From Marthasterias glacialis (lineage: Eukaryota; Echinodermata; Asteroidea; Forcipulatida; Asteriidae): 64,000 nt of DNA. The translations under genes and the position numbers were made by a program. Position 1 is the stretch's first letter. Every line of letters begins with the position of its first letter. Shown here piece after piece: positions 59,343 to 64,000 of this stretch. Below the pieces are notes generated by a model that did no database searches, was not told the DNA's origin, and saw nothing but the letters and a program-made list of their open reading frames with translations. The DNA is taken from contig OU452221.1 in NCBI GenBank assembly GCA_911728455.2, forward strand, positions 9,652,141-9,716,140. The letters are read 5' to 3'.

Positions 59343-62300
59343 TTATAATCTCTACGGTGTGCACACTCAATCGCAAGGAGCTAAAGGGTAACTACAAAGT
59401 TAATCAAACATTCGCATTCTCTATTCGTTCCGTTTCTTGACATAAACTCTAGTATAATTCGTACTGCAACAAATATGTACAATTCAAATTGTCCTGGATT
59501 TTCCATTTGATACTGAAGGAGTTACATTTCAATGAAGGAGTCACAGATTTTTGAGTCTGGGTTTTGAAAGATTTGAGTGTACCAGACATTGCTTTTGTCC
59601 CTGTGGTTGGACGCCGCAATGGTGCAACGAACTAAATATTTTCCCGTTTTTGTTTTTTAATGTTCACACCTTTAAAAAAGAAAGAAAAAAAGGAGCATCT
59701 TCACTGATGTTAACAGAGTAACACATCTCTATTATATACAGTAGTGTAACGAGACATTATCATTTTGGGTTGGAAGTGGGAGGGGAGGGTCAGCAAGCAG
59801 AGAGAAAAAGACAGTTGTGGAGCTACTGTGTATATCGAACCAATTCGTTTGTGCAACATTTTCTCGCGGGATGGGGGGGGGGACGCCACTGGTTATAGCA
59901 AAATGTCTGATGATAATGGAGTATTTTAAGTTCATTACCCAAACACGTTTTACAAAATTGGCATTATTCTCAAAGACCAGGAGATGATTGACATGAAATT
60001 GTTACAATCACAAAAGAATAATGAGGATATTGGCAAGAAATGTTCAACTTTCCACTATAAAATGACTGACATATCGGTCCCAAGCCAAAAGTCAATTTGT
60101 AGTGGATACTGGTGGATTTTCCCCCCAATTTCCTCATTGTGATTATAACAGTTTCATATCAATCGTTTCCTTGTTTACGAGAATGATTGCTTTTGCTTAT
60201 AAAGTTCCTGATTTTAATACCTCGATAATATTCATCATCATATTTTTTAAAGATTTTGGCCGACTATCAAGGTTACACCACATGCAAGAGAGTTTCTAAA
60301 CGAAAATGCTGTTACTTCCTGCAAACTAGTACTTTCACTTCTCTGGAAAGAGAGAAAAAGTCTAGAATAAAAAATGACAGAAAACACACTCAAAAAACCC
60401 CACACGAAACCACACAGATAGTACTTTTAAAGACTCTTGCTGCTATTTGTAATTATGCAACTCGACAAGTTGTATATTATTTCTGCATTCTTGCTTGTTT
60501 TGTCTTTCCTGGTGGATGGCCATTTCTTACTCTATTCTGTGATCGTTTTGTCATAGTACACGCTTAAAACTGAAGAGTTGAATCCAACACTTACATGTGT
60601 GCGGTCAGTGACTACACTTTAAAAGTGTTGAATCCGACATTTTAAAATGTTAAATCCAGCATGTAAAACTTTTAGTTTAGCATTTAAATTGTTAATTCAA
60701 CATTTAAAGTGCTGGTTCTATGAAGCAAACATTGAAAATGTTGAATTATCACTTGAATTGCCGGGTTCAACTCTTTGGCGTTTGGTTTGATATCTTAAAA
60801 TGCTGGATTTAACATTTACAACGTTTGGTTCAACCCTTTTAAAGTGTAGTCATTGTCCGCACACACATGTAAGTGTTGGATTCAACGCTTCAATTTTAGC
60901 GTGTACACTCGACAAAATGAAAGTGTTAAATCAACACTTAAAAAGGGTTTGGTCAGTGACAACTCTTTTATAAAGTTTTATTCAACTAATACTAATAATA
61001 CAAGTGTCAAACTAGCGTTTCAGAAGCTGAGATTTAACTTTTAATATTGTGTAAATTCAACTCTTCGATTGAGTTATATTTAACTCTGTCAAAGTGTTGT
61101 CACTGACAGAACTCTTTAAGTGTTGATTTAACACTTTGGTTTTTAGAGTGTTAATAAACAACATCCACGTCCCATTTACGGGTGTCAATCTCTTCGGGAG
61201 AGAAATTGTACCTGTATCTTCAATATTTGGGGTCGGGTTACCCACCTCCTCCCCTCACTTCCCCCACCACACCCATTCTTGAACTTTTCATGCATTAAAA
61301 AAAAATCGATTGAGCTTGAAAAGCCTGCAAAAGACAAGAACGTTGTATTATGCATTTACTTCATGTCTTGTGTCTAATTCCATAAAGTAGAACTTATGCT
61401 GGGTTGTAAAAGTGTGTAGGGCCTGGGTAATTATAGGCTTACGTACAACATTTACCCTGTATTGGCAAATGTGACATAGTTTTCAATATCATCCCTATTT
61501 TTAGAATAAACAACTTCGCTAATACTTTTTACGCGCGCGTTCTATAGCAGTGGAATGAGGAGCATGCTGGTCGAGTTAGTGACAAAATTTGTGGACATCT
61601 AGACCAGCATGTAGGCCTACCTCATTCCACTACTAACGCGCGTGTATTTTGAAGTCTATGGATCTTCAGTCCACAAAACGTATTTGACGCATGCTGTACA
61701 ATAATTAAGCAAGCAATGTCCCGCTAATCATTTTTCTTACTTGTTGTCTAGAGTGCACCATCCACAGTACGGGTCCCTGCTCTGAGTGCTGTTCTCACCG
61801 ATGCACGTGTCGCACTTCAAATACTGGCCGCAATTTTCAATTCGCAGTTTGAGAAGCTGGACAAAAAGTGGGCAGAAAATTACGAAACATTATGGAAATG
61901 CGATAGAATGGTTGCATATTGTATTTATCTCTTGAGCTTGTACCTTGAAGCGATGTCAGTGATTGCAATATTGTTCTAACCTTTAAAGGGAAAGAACATC
62001 GTCATTTTTTGGAAGAGTAGAATCATTTTAACCTAGTTTTAGGGGTGATATTGCATGAAAGTGAACAATCCTGATAATTAGTTAACAGTTTCCTTTTGGT
62101 CTTTGGGGATGAAGCCCCCTGAATTTACACAGGATGTTACATTTTTAGAGGTTTACAAAATCTCTACATCAGTTCAATTGAAATGATGTACAGAGTTTGT
62201 AAACCTCTAAAAAAAACTCACTGGTTGGTTAAATGATGCCTTTATTGGAAACTACGGGCTTTTGTTTTTTGTTGTCAGGTTTTTCCTTGTTTTTGGTTTC

Positions 62301-64000
62301 CTTGTTTTTCATGACCCCTGTAAAAAGGCGAAACTGCCGTTAGAGAAAGGAAAGACTCCGCCCTTGTAATGGCCATCAGGTATATATGATGGCCAGTTAT
62401 TGTTTCAACTGGAAAATACTTAGGAGTGCGATTGGGTTTTGAGCAAGACCTTACCTTTTGTTCGGTGAGTACAGTGACCTGTTGTTTTGTGTCGTCGAGT
62501 GACATATCTCTTAGAACTGGGGCGTCTCCGAGCTCAATTGTCTGATAATGCCGAGCCGATGTTCCACTTTCAATATGCACCTGTTACATTAAGCGGACTG
62601 AGATTAAGTAAACTTCTCTGTTGTACCACAGTGCTATATAAGTTCATCCGAATTTTTTGAGGTCATGAAAATTACCTTAACAAATAAAACGTGCGTTTTT
62701 TTCATTACTTTTAGGCTGTTTCTCCCACATCTAAAATTTAACTTCTGTTACTCACCATTATGTCCGACATGGACTATTATGTCAGGCGACAATTTTGAAC
62801 TACTATGTCCGACCCAATGTGTTCGACGAACTAATACTTCCGACCCATTGTGTCCGACGGACATAATGGGTCGGACGCATGGTTTGTCGAACACAATGGG
62901 TCGGACATAATGGTTTGTCGGACACATAGGGTCGGACATAATGGTTCAACATTTTCTAGTCAGACATGATGGTCCATGTCGTGACAGCAAAGTAACACTT
63001 ATTATCCAATCGTTATTTTACTTAATTAATTCATTAATTAAATTAAGAAAAAAAATACAACCGGATAAATTGAAATAACTACCCAATCGGTGTCAGATAA
63101 TTCCCTGACGAACTTACAGCAAGAATTGCGATTAAAAACATAGTCTGGTCTCTCTACAAAATGAGACTTAAATTTAGGCTCTTTTAGGCAATTTTATGGG
63201 CAACCAACTGCGCTACAAGCCAAGGGAACACTTCTGGAGCTCAAGTAAAATACTTTGTGCACTATGTTTTTAAAATATTTTTTTAATAGAAATTGCAGTG
63301 TTTTTCTACTTTATTGTCCCTTGTGACAAAAACTATGGGCCTAATATTTAAGTTTGATGTACAGTCTATCCCTACACTCAACAACCTTTAACAATGATCC
63401 ACTTGAAGTTCCAATGAAAGCAACCGTATGCTTCATCTCAATGCTTGTGACTATCGATGACATCCTAGTATTAGGTCGCTCAAGCAATGGCGTAGATTCA
63501 ACTGCATTAGGATTGTTGGCGTATTTGTAGAGATAGCTTGTTTCACAGAGATAGGGGCCATGAGACTGTAAGAAAGAAAAAAGGGTTCAATTCTACTAGT
63601 TCAACCTTTAACTTATAACGATGATACTTAATTCGGTTTGTCATATCTTCCTTCAGATAGTTAGCAGTGAGTGGATACATTGTAAGCTGTACGCCTACTG
63701 AAATTTGTACCTAGGCTTACTGTTTAGTGTGATGAAATGAAGATCGAGTGGACATTATTTTGTTAAAACGGTCCTCCCATAATGACAACGCTTAGGAAAG
63801 GGATTTGCATCAATATGAATTGGTGACTGTTGCTATGTCGGAAATTCTTCACTAAGACTTACAATGTTTATTGTATTACACCTAGATCCCTCTAGATAGC
63901 TGACACTGTCTCCCCCATTCCCTCTAATGCAGTTAGCAACAGCAGTAACAAATGCATCTTCAATGTCCTGCATACTGAACATACAAAGAGCTGAGCTGGT
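37351..64000 (-). CDS. Plexin-ectodomain receptor tyrosine kinase, 27 exons, 5' partial
   Basis: Single-pass receptor read from 64000 down to the TAG at 37351. The 27 exons were joined by GT-AG sites and phase; together they give 4107 bases, exactly 1368 codons plus stop, with no internal stop. Domain order: end of a sema domain (exons 1-3), PSI1 (4-5), IPT1 (5-7), PSI2 (7-8), IPT2 (9-11), PSI3 (12), IPT3-6 (13-20), membrane helix (20), juxtamembrane (20-21), tyrosine kinase (21-27), C-tail (27). This ectodomain is the plexin arrangement; MET and RON have a sema domain, one PSI and four IPTs. The cytoplasmic part is not a plexin GAP but a kinase with all key residues: GQGEFGKV loop, [18 protein letters not shown] and a tandem YY activation loop. 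Expected role: ligand-gated kinase (semaphorin or an HGF-like ligand is a guess). The N-terminal part of the sema domain lies beyond 64000. The MET/AXL-type kinase class is sure; the exact orthologue is not. Confidence 0.93.
37806..38806. other. Receptor kinase intron 26
   Basis: Part of the intron that runs 37727-38806. It holds the palindromic element at 38132-38423 and a GAGTGA-rich, loosely palindromic stretch at 38515-38695. No coding sequence is seen. Confidence 0.55.
38132..38423. mobile_element. Palindromic MITE (TGGGCCCAATTTC ends)
   Basis: TGGGCCCAATTTCGTAGAGC and the inverted GTTCTATGAAATTGGGCCCA bound 292 bp with TTAAGCA-type repeats inside. No transposase frame. Confidence 0.8.
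38807..38943 (-). CDS. Receptor kinase exon 26: kinase C-lobe
   Basis: Encodes [20 protein letters not shown] and continues [10 protein letters not shown], the alpha-F to alpha-H region. Acceptor CACTCACACAG and donor GTAAGA are both strong; two bases are left for exon 27. Confidence 0.93.
39303..39453. mobile_element. Short inverted-repeat MITE (GGGAGACTTTTGAGACG family)
   Basis: Ends GGGAGACTTTTGAGACGCTG and the complement of CGTCCAAAAGTCTCCC. GGCGGCAGCAGACACAA lies inside. Related to the elements in the TLR units. Confidence 0.82.
39575..39670. repeat. Dispersed repeat shared with 1656-1760
   Basis: See 1656-1760; GCTAATTTGATGGAATGTG and AAATTATTGTACTTTA are the common blocks. Confidence 0.6.
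39700..39855. repeat. TCGGACATAATGG array
   Basis: At least five variants of (T)CGGACATAATGG separated by 10-25 bp, some in inverse orientation (CCATTATGTC). The same composite, in the opposite orientation, is at 62748-62990. Confidence 0.8.
39870..40032 (-). CDS. Receptor kinase exon 25: activation segment
   Basis: Encodes [20 protein letters not shown], then [10 protein letters not shown] and [14 protein letters not shown], a tandem YY like MET Tyr1234/1235, and the APE motif. The donor GTGAGT is strong. The acceptor CAAAG has a weak tract but the phase fits both neighbours. Confidence 0.93.
40033..41313. other. Receptor kinase intron 24
   Basis: No gene. There may be decayed repeat fragments at 40430-40560 and 41040-41160; nothing else is recognisable. 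Confidence 0.5.
41314..41423 (-). CDS. Receptor kinase exon 24: catalytic loop
   Basis: Encodes [20 protein letters not shown] then [17 protein letters not shown], with the tyrosine kinase HRDLAARN signature. Acceptor GTTTCTAG, donor GTAAGA. Confidence 0.94.
41825..42012 (-). CDS. Receptor kinase exon 23: kinase N-lobe, alpha-C to hinge
   Basis: Encodes [20 protein letters not shown], then [16 protein letters not shown]. It contains the alpha-C glutamate and the LPFM hinge typical of MET and AXL-type kinases. Acceptor CTGTCTCAG, donor GTAAAT. Confidence 0.94.
42547..42630 (-). CDS. Receptor kinase exon 22: glycine loop and VAVK
   Basis: An 84-base exon encoding [17 protein letters not shown] then [10 protein letters not shown]. 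It starts and ends in phase 1 and completes the GQGEFGKV loop with exon 21. Confidence 0.92.
42631..43819. other. Receptor kinase intron 21
   Basis: It contains long open frames on both strands (43387-43876), including a cysteine-rich plus-strand frame at 43462-43728. None has splice sites that fit the receptor frame or resembles a known family. It may be a transposon remnant. Confidence 0.45.
43820..43996 (-). CDS. Receptor kinase exon 21: juxtamembrane and start of kinase
   Basis: Basic juxtamembrane segment ([12 protein letters not shown]) with a YVNN motif, then [10 protein letters not shown], the start of the glycine loop. Donor GTAAGT. The acceptor CTCGCCAAG is modest but in phase. Confidence 0.9.
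44312..44421. mobile_element. Short inverted-repeat MITE (GGGAGACTTTTGAGACG family)
   Basis: GGGAGACCTTTGAGACGCTG faces TTCCAGAAGTCTCCC. Close relative of 39303-39453, with the same internal GGCGGCAGCAGACACAA. Confidence 0.82.
44516..44726 (-). CDS. Receptor kinase exon 20: last IPT strand and transmembrane helix
   Basis: [18 protein letters not shown], then the helix core [13 protein letters not shown] followed by KYYKQRR stop-transfer residues. Acceptor TCTTATCTTAG, donor GTAGGT. Confidence 0.92.
44727..45812. other. Receptor kinase intron 19
   Basis: No recognisable gene. Imperfect inverted blocks around 45010-45230 (TTTGGTTTGGGTACAGTG / CACCCAAACC) suggest a decayed element. Confidence 0.5.
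45813..45989 (-). CDS. Receptor kinase exon 19: IPT6
   Basis: Encodes [20 protein letters not shown], then [16 protein letters not shown], with an IPT-type cysteine pair. Phase 0 at both ends; acceptor TTTCTTTCAG, donor GTAAGT. Confidence 0.92.
46122..46340 (+). mobile_element. tRNA-derived SINE (relative of the TLR-unit SINE)
   Basis: Has GGGTTCGAATCTCA (B-box type), CCCGCAGGACTCGAA and the CCGCTGCTTATTACAGGATT lead-in seen at 7285-7440. Confidence 0.7.
46862..46960. mobile_element. 99-bp palindromic MITE
   Basis: GGGTGGACA...CTCCC..TCGGTATTG faces CAATACCGA..GGGAG...TGTCCACCC around a central ACTAGT. Confidence 0.8.
46958..47077. repeat. Tandem repeat, about 41 bp, three copies
   Basis: The unit holds AAAATAAACCAAGTTATAAT then AAATTAATAACTTATCCAC. 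It directly abuts the palindromic element. Confidence 0.88.
47198..47260. repeat. Hairpin
   Basis: GGTAAAGCGCATGCGTAATA..ACTGT pairs with ACAGT..TACTACGTACGCG.TTTACC. Small palindromic element in intron 18. Confidence 0.6.
47397..47633 (-). CDS. Receptor kinase exon 18: end of IPT5 and start of IPT6
   Basis: [20 protein letters not shown] is the typical IPT C-x-x-x-S-x-x-x-x-C-x-x-P strand; [14 protein letters not shown] opens the next module. Phase 0 at both ends; donor GTAGGT. Confidence 0.92.
48079..48175 (-). CDS. Receptor kinase exon 17: IPT5 core
   Basis: Short exon encoding [20 protein letters not shown], a classic IPT strand. It was needed to reconcile the phases of exons 16 and 18. 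Donor GTGAGT. Confidence 0.9.
48812..48976 (-). CDS. Receptor kinase exon 16: end of IPT4
   Basis: [20 protein letters not shown], then [15 protein letters not shown], the usual IPT end and linker. Donor GTAAGT. Confidence 0.9.
48977..49730. other. Receptor kinase intron 15
   Basis: No gene. A GGTCCGTGCTC / GAGCACGGACC inverted pair (49101-49112, 49537-49548) may be the ends of a decayed element. Confidence 0.5.
49731..49870 (-). CDS. Receptor kinase exon 15: IPT4 start
   Basis: [20 protein letters not shown] followed by SIYGMNL: the GP-x-x-GGT IPT hallmark. Acceptor TTGTTTTAG, donor GTACGG. Confidence 0.93.
50045..50245. repeat. Degenerate AGTAC-rich repeat
   Basis: Recurrent CTCGAGTAAGAGTAC, AAGTACAAGTACC and GAGTATAGTATTCCAGTAT, probably a decayed palindromic DNA transposon end. 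Confidence 0.5.
50697..50817 (-). CDS. Receptor kinase exon 14: end of IPT3
   Basis: [20 protein letters not shown] and SVIFTYT, with phase linking exons 13 and 15. Acceptor AATTCCAG, donor GTAAAT. Confidence 0.92.
51170..51480 (-). mobile_element. tRNA-derived SINE
   Basis: On the minus strand GGTGGCGTGTGCGTAAAGCG, GCTCGCCTCTCACC and CTGGTTCGAGTCC form a tRNA-like head, followed by a body that ends near 51170. Confidence 0.65.
51623..51777 (-). CDS. Receptor kinase exon 13: IPT3 start
   Basis: [20 protein letters not shown] is an unmistakable IPT/TIG start, then IGNKQCDL. Acceptor ATTTTAG, donor GTAAAG. Confidence 0.93.
51919..52099. mobile_element. 181-bp palindromic MITE
   Basis: About 75 bp of near-perfect inverted repeat (TTTATAAGCATTATCTCAAA, CAAAGTGAGTGAAAAGTGC) around AACCTTGC / GCAAGGTT. 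Confidence 0.88.
52426..52607 (-). CDS. Receptor kinase exon 12: PSI3
   Basis: [20 protein letters not shown], then [11 protein letters not shown]: plexin-type PSI with the LYKC lead-in found in plexins. A 159-codon plus-strand frame over the same bases is its shadow. Acceptor GTTTTTGTAG, donor GTAGCC. Confidence 0.92.
52790..53240. repeat. Degenerate GTCTCG-rich array
   Basis: About 18-20 variants of AAGTCTCGTTTCAAGACAGA at 20-30 bp spacing, each tending to carry the short palindrome GTCTC/GAGAC. A related array is at 55670-56100. Confidence 0.8.
53418..53508 (-). CDS. Receptor kinase exon 11: end of IPT2
   Basis: [20 protein letters not shown] then [10 protein letters not shown], matching the plexin WNGD...ID/EN segment. 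Donor GTAAGA. Confidence 0.9.
53509..55092. other. Receptor kinase intron 10
   Basis: Contains the inverted-repeat transposon at 54228-54990. A T/A-rich simple stretch lies near 53750-53790. No coding sequence is recognised. Confidence 0.55.
54228..54990. mobile_element. 763-bp non-autonomous DNA transposon
   Basis: Perfect 16-bp terminal inverted repeats GACCGATTGCGCAACC / GGTTGCGCAATCGGTC, with a subterminal pair CACGTGAACTGTAGTGG / CCACTACAGGTCACGTG. No transposase frame. Confidence 0.85.
55093..55188 (-). CDS. Receptor kinase exon 10: IPT2 middle
   Basis: [20 protein letters not shown] then DVIKCNSRK, as in the plexin segment between PSI2 and PSI3. Acceptor CTGTTTAG, donor GTAAGT. Confidence 0.92.
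55270..55575 (-). mobile_element. tRNA-derived SINE
   Basis: On the minus strand GGTTGACTTAGTGG (A-box side) and CCGGTTCGAATCCCACCGG (B box), then a body ending in an ATTATTA-type tail at 55275-55315. Confidence 0.7.
55670..56100. repeat. Degenerate GTCTTGTCTCAAGACAGATA array
   Basis: Same theme as 52790-53240: AAGTCTCGTCNCAAGACAGA variants. It includes the perfect 27-bp array at 55858-55998. Confidence 0.82.
55858..55998. repeat. 27-bp tandem repeat, five copies
   Basis: Unit TGTCTCAATATCAATACAGA plus CATGTCT, nearly identical across copies, inside the larger degenerate array. Confidence 0.93.
56367..56501 (-). CDS. Receptor kinase exon 9: IPT2 start
   Basis: [20 protein letters not shown], then [19 protein letters not shown], matching the plexin CPQL...PV...NLP segment. 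The donor GTTTGC is weak but gives the only phase that joins exon 10. Confidence 0.87.
56807..56921 (-). CDS. Receptor kinase exon 8: PSI2
   Basis: [20 protein letters not shown] then VHNSTGC: the second PSI module. Acceptor TTATCCGCAG, donor GTAAAG. Confidence 0.93.
57140..57245. repeat. (AAAC)n microsatellite
   Basis: Tetranucleotide array with a few CACA interruptions. Confidence 0.95.
57289..57388 (-). CDS. Receptor kinase exon 7: IPT1/PSI2 boundary
   Basis: [20 protein letters not shown] then [11 protein letters not shown], the plexin lead-in to PSI2. Acceptor TTTTCACAG, donor GTACGT. Confidence 0.92.
57440..57805 (-). mobile_element. Full-length tRNA-Leu-like SINE
   Basis: On the minus strand GTGGCGTGGCCGAGCTGTTA, ACTCAAGC and GGGTTCGAATCCCGG form the head, then GACACTTGTGTACTTAAGCA, then the conserved CGTAAAAGAACCCGGTACAC body. 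Confidence 0.8.
57927..58083 (-). CDS. Receptor kinase exon 6: IPT1
   Basis: [20 protein letters not shown] then SARPIIPAT: the plexin LTV..LPEL..G..YSC segment. Acceptor AATTCAG, donor GTAACT. Confidence 0.93.
58153..58324. mobile_element. 172-bp palindromic MITE
   Basis: TACACTACAAAAACTGGGGT and the inverted ACCCCAGTTTTGCAGTGTA, with paired GGTATCTA / TAGATACC and ACACCGACATGGTGTT inside. Confidence 0.85.
58325..59073. other. Remainder of receptor kinase intron 5
   Basis: Holds the palindromic element at 58556-58685; otherwise unrecognised A/T-rich sequence. Confidence 0.5.
58556..58685. mobile_element. 130-bp palindromic MITE (GGGTGGATTTCACAAA ends)
   Basis: GGGTGGATTTCACAAAG faces TTTTGTGAAATCCACCC. 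The interior is built of repeated AACTAGTCCTAA / TTAGGACTAGT. Confidence 0.88.
59074..59206 (-). CDS. Receptor kinase exon 5: end of PSI1
   Basis: [20 protein letters not shown] then [10 protein letters not shown], completing the [19 protein letters not shown]. Acceptor AACTGCAG, donor GTGAGT. Confidence 0.93.
59281..59345. repeat. (TTTA)n microsatellite
   Basis: TTTTATTT passes into a pure TTTA array. Confidence 0.95.
59346..60555. other. Receptor kinase intron 4, unassigned part
   Basis: No gene or clear repeat; one poly-G run at 59874-59881. Short frames at 60102-60567 do not resemble proteins. Confidence 0.5.
60560..60903. mobile_element. 344-bp palindromic MITE
   Basis: About 75 bp inverted ends: CACGCTTAAAACTGAAG..GTTGAATCCAACACTTACAT against ATGTAAGTGTTGGATTCAAC..TTTTAGCGTG. 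The centre is full of AACATTTAAA-like short palindromes. Confidence 0.88.
60905..61152. mobile_element. Inverted-repeat element shared with the TLR units
   Basis: Both ends carry AAGTGTTAAATCAACACTT-type palindromes next to GTCAGTGACAACTCTTT / AAAGTGTTGTCACTGAC. The centre CTCAGCTTCTGAAACGCTAG (minus strand) matches 10446-10632 and its three equivalents. Confidence 0.82.
61531..61644. mobile_element. 114-bp palindromic element
   Basis: ACGCGCG..GTGGAATGAGG..CATGCTGGTC faces GACCAGCATG..CCTCATTCCAC..CGCGCGT. Confidence 0.8.
61741..61856 (-). CDS. Receptor kinase exon 4: PSI1
   Basis: [20 protein letters not shown], then [11 protein letters not shown], the classic first PSI after a sema domain. 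Acceptor TTTGTCCAG, donor GTAAGA. Confidence 0.95.
62142..62213. repeat. 72-bp hairpin
   Basis: TTTTTAGAGGTTTACAAA pairs with TTTGTAAACCTCTAAAAA, with further pairing of CTCTACATCA / TGATGTACAG. Probably a very short palindromic transposon. Confidence 0.75.
62455..62580 (-). CDS. Receptor kinase exon 3: end of sema domain
   Basis: [20 protein letters not shown] then [10 protein letters not shown], the last blade of the sema propeller. Acceptor TGTAACAG, donor GTAAGG. Confidence 0.93.
62581..63385. other. Receptor kinase intron 2
   Basis: Contains the TCGGACATAATGG array (62748-62990); nothing else is recognised. Confidence 0.55.
62748..62990. repeat. TCGGACATAATGG array, inverse copy
   Basis: About eight variants in both orientations (CCATTATGTCCGA and TCGGACATAATGG). 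The part at 62755-62820 is the reverse complement of 39775-39855. Confidence 0.82.
63386..63565 (-). CDS. Receptor kinase exon 2: sema domain
   Basis: [20 protein letters not shown], then [15 protein letters not shown], the [12 protein letters not shown] sema motif. The donor GTTGTT is weak; the acceptor CTTTCTTACAG is strong. Phase 0 at both ends. Confidence 0.9.
63863..64000 (-). CDS. Receptor kinase exon 1 in window: sema domain, continues past the edge
   Basis: [20 protein letters not shown] then [22 protein letters not shown]-x-x-AF is a plexin/MET sema signature. Donor GTAAGT. The frame is open to base 64000, so the exon start is not in the window. Confidence 0.93.

Overview
This is animal nuclear DNA: spliced genes, GT-AG introns and dense short transposons. 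A tandem family of intronless Toll-like receptors, a plexin/MET-type receptor kinase, a Shisa-like protein and recurrent short palindromic elements together suggest an invertebrate deuterostome, most likely an echinoderm. That placement is inference. All recognisable genes lie on the minus strand.

Layout. (1) 1-6320: a Shisa/CYYR1-type single-pass membrane protein in four exons, with its 3' end beyond the window. (2) About 6996-34496: four direct tandem copies of a 6.7-6.95 kb unit. Each carries one intact, single-exon Toll-like receptor of 623-629 residues (signal peptide, short LRR ectodomain, LRRCT, one membrane helix, TIR domain), a conserved upstream block with a perfect TGACGTCA and a CCAAT box, a conserved 60-61 codon open frame downstream, two tRNA-derived SINEs and several small inverted-repeat elements. 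Copy 1 is the most diverged; copies 2 and 3 are almost identical. (3) 34497-37350: intergenic, with repeats only. (4) 37351-64000: one large gene of at least 27 exons, 5' end beyond the window. The exons join in one continuous frame of 1368 codons plus a stop: the C-terminal part of a sema domain, PSI and IPT modules in the alternating order of a plexin (three PSI, six IPT-like), a membrane helix, and then, instead of the plexin GAP domain, a complete and apparently active tyrosine kinase of MET/AXL type with a C-terminal YINV motif.

The two most notable items are the plexin-ectodomain receptor kinase and the recently expanded TLR array. The TLRs lack the usual BB-loop proline in the TIR domain and vary at an N-terminal cysteine cluster. 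The Shisa-like protein, the TLRs and the kinase are all predicted cell-surface or secretory-pathway membrane proteins; nothing here shows that they act together. The rest is introns and spacers filled with non-autonomous transposons, SINE fragments and unusual degenerate arrays, including GTCTC-rich arrays and TCGGACATAATGG arrays in introns of the kinase gene.
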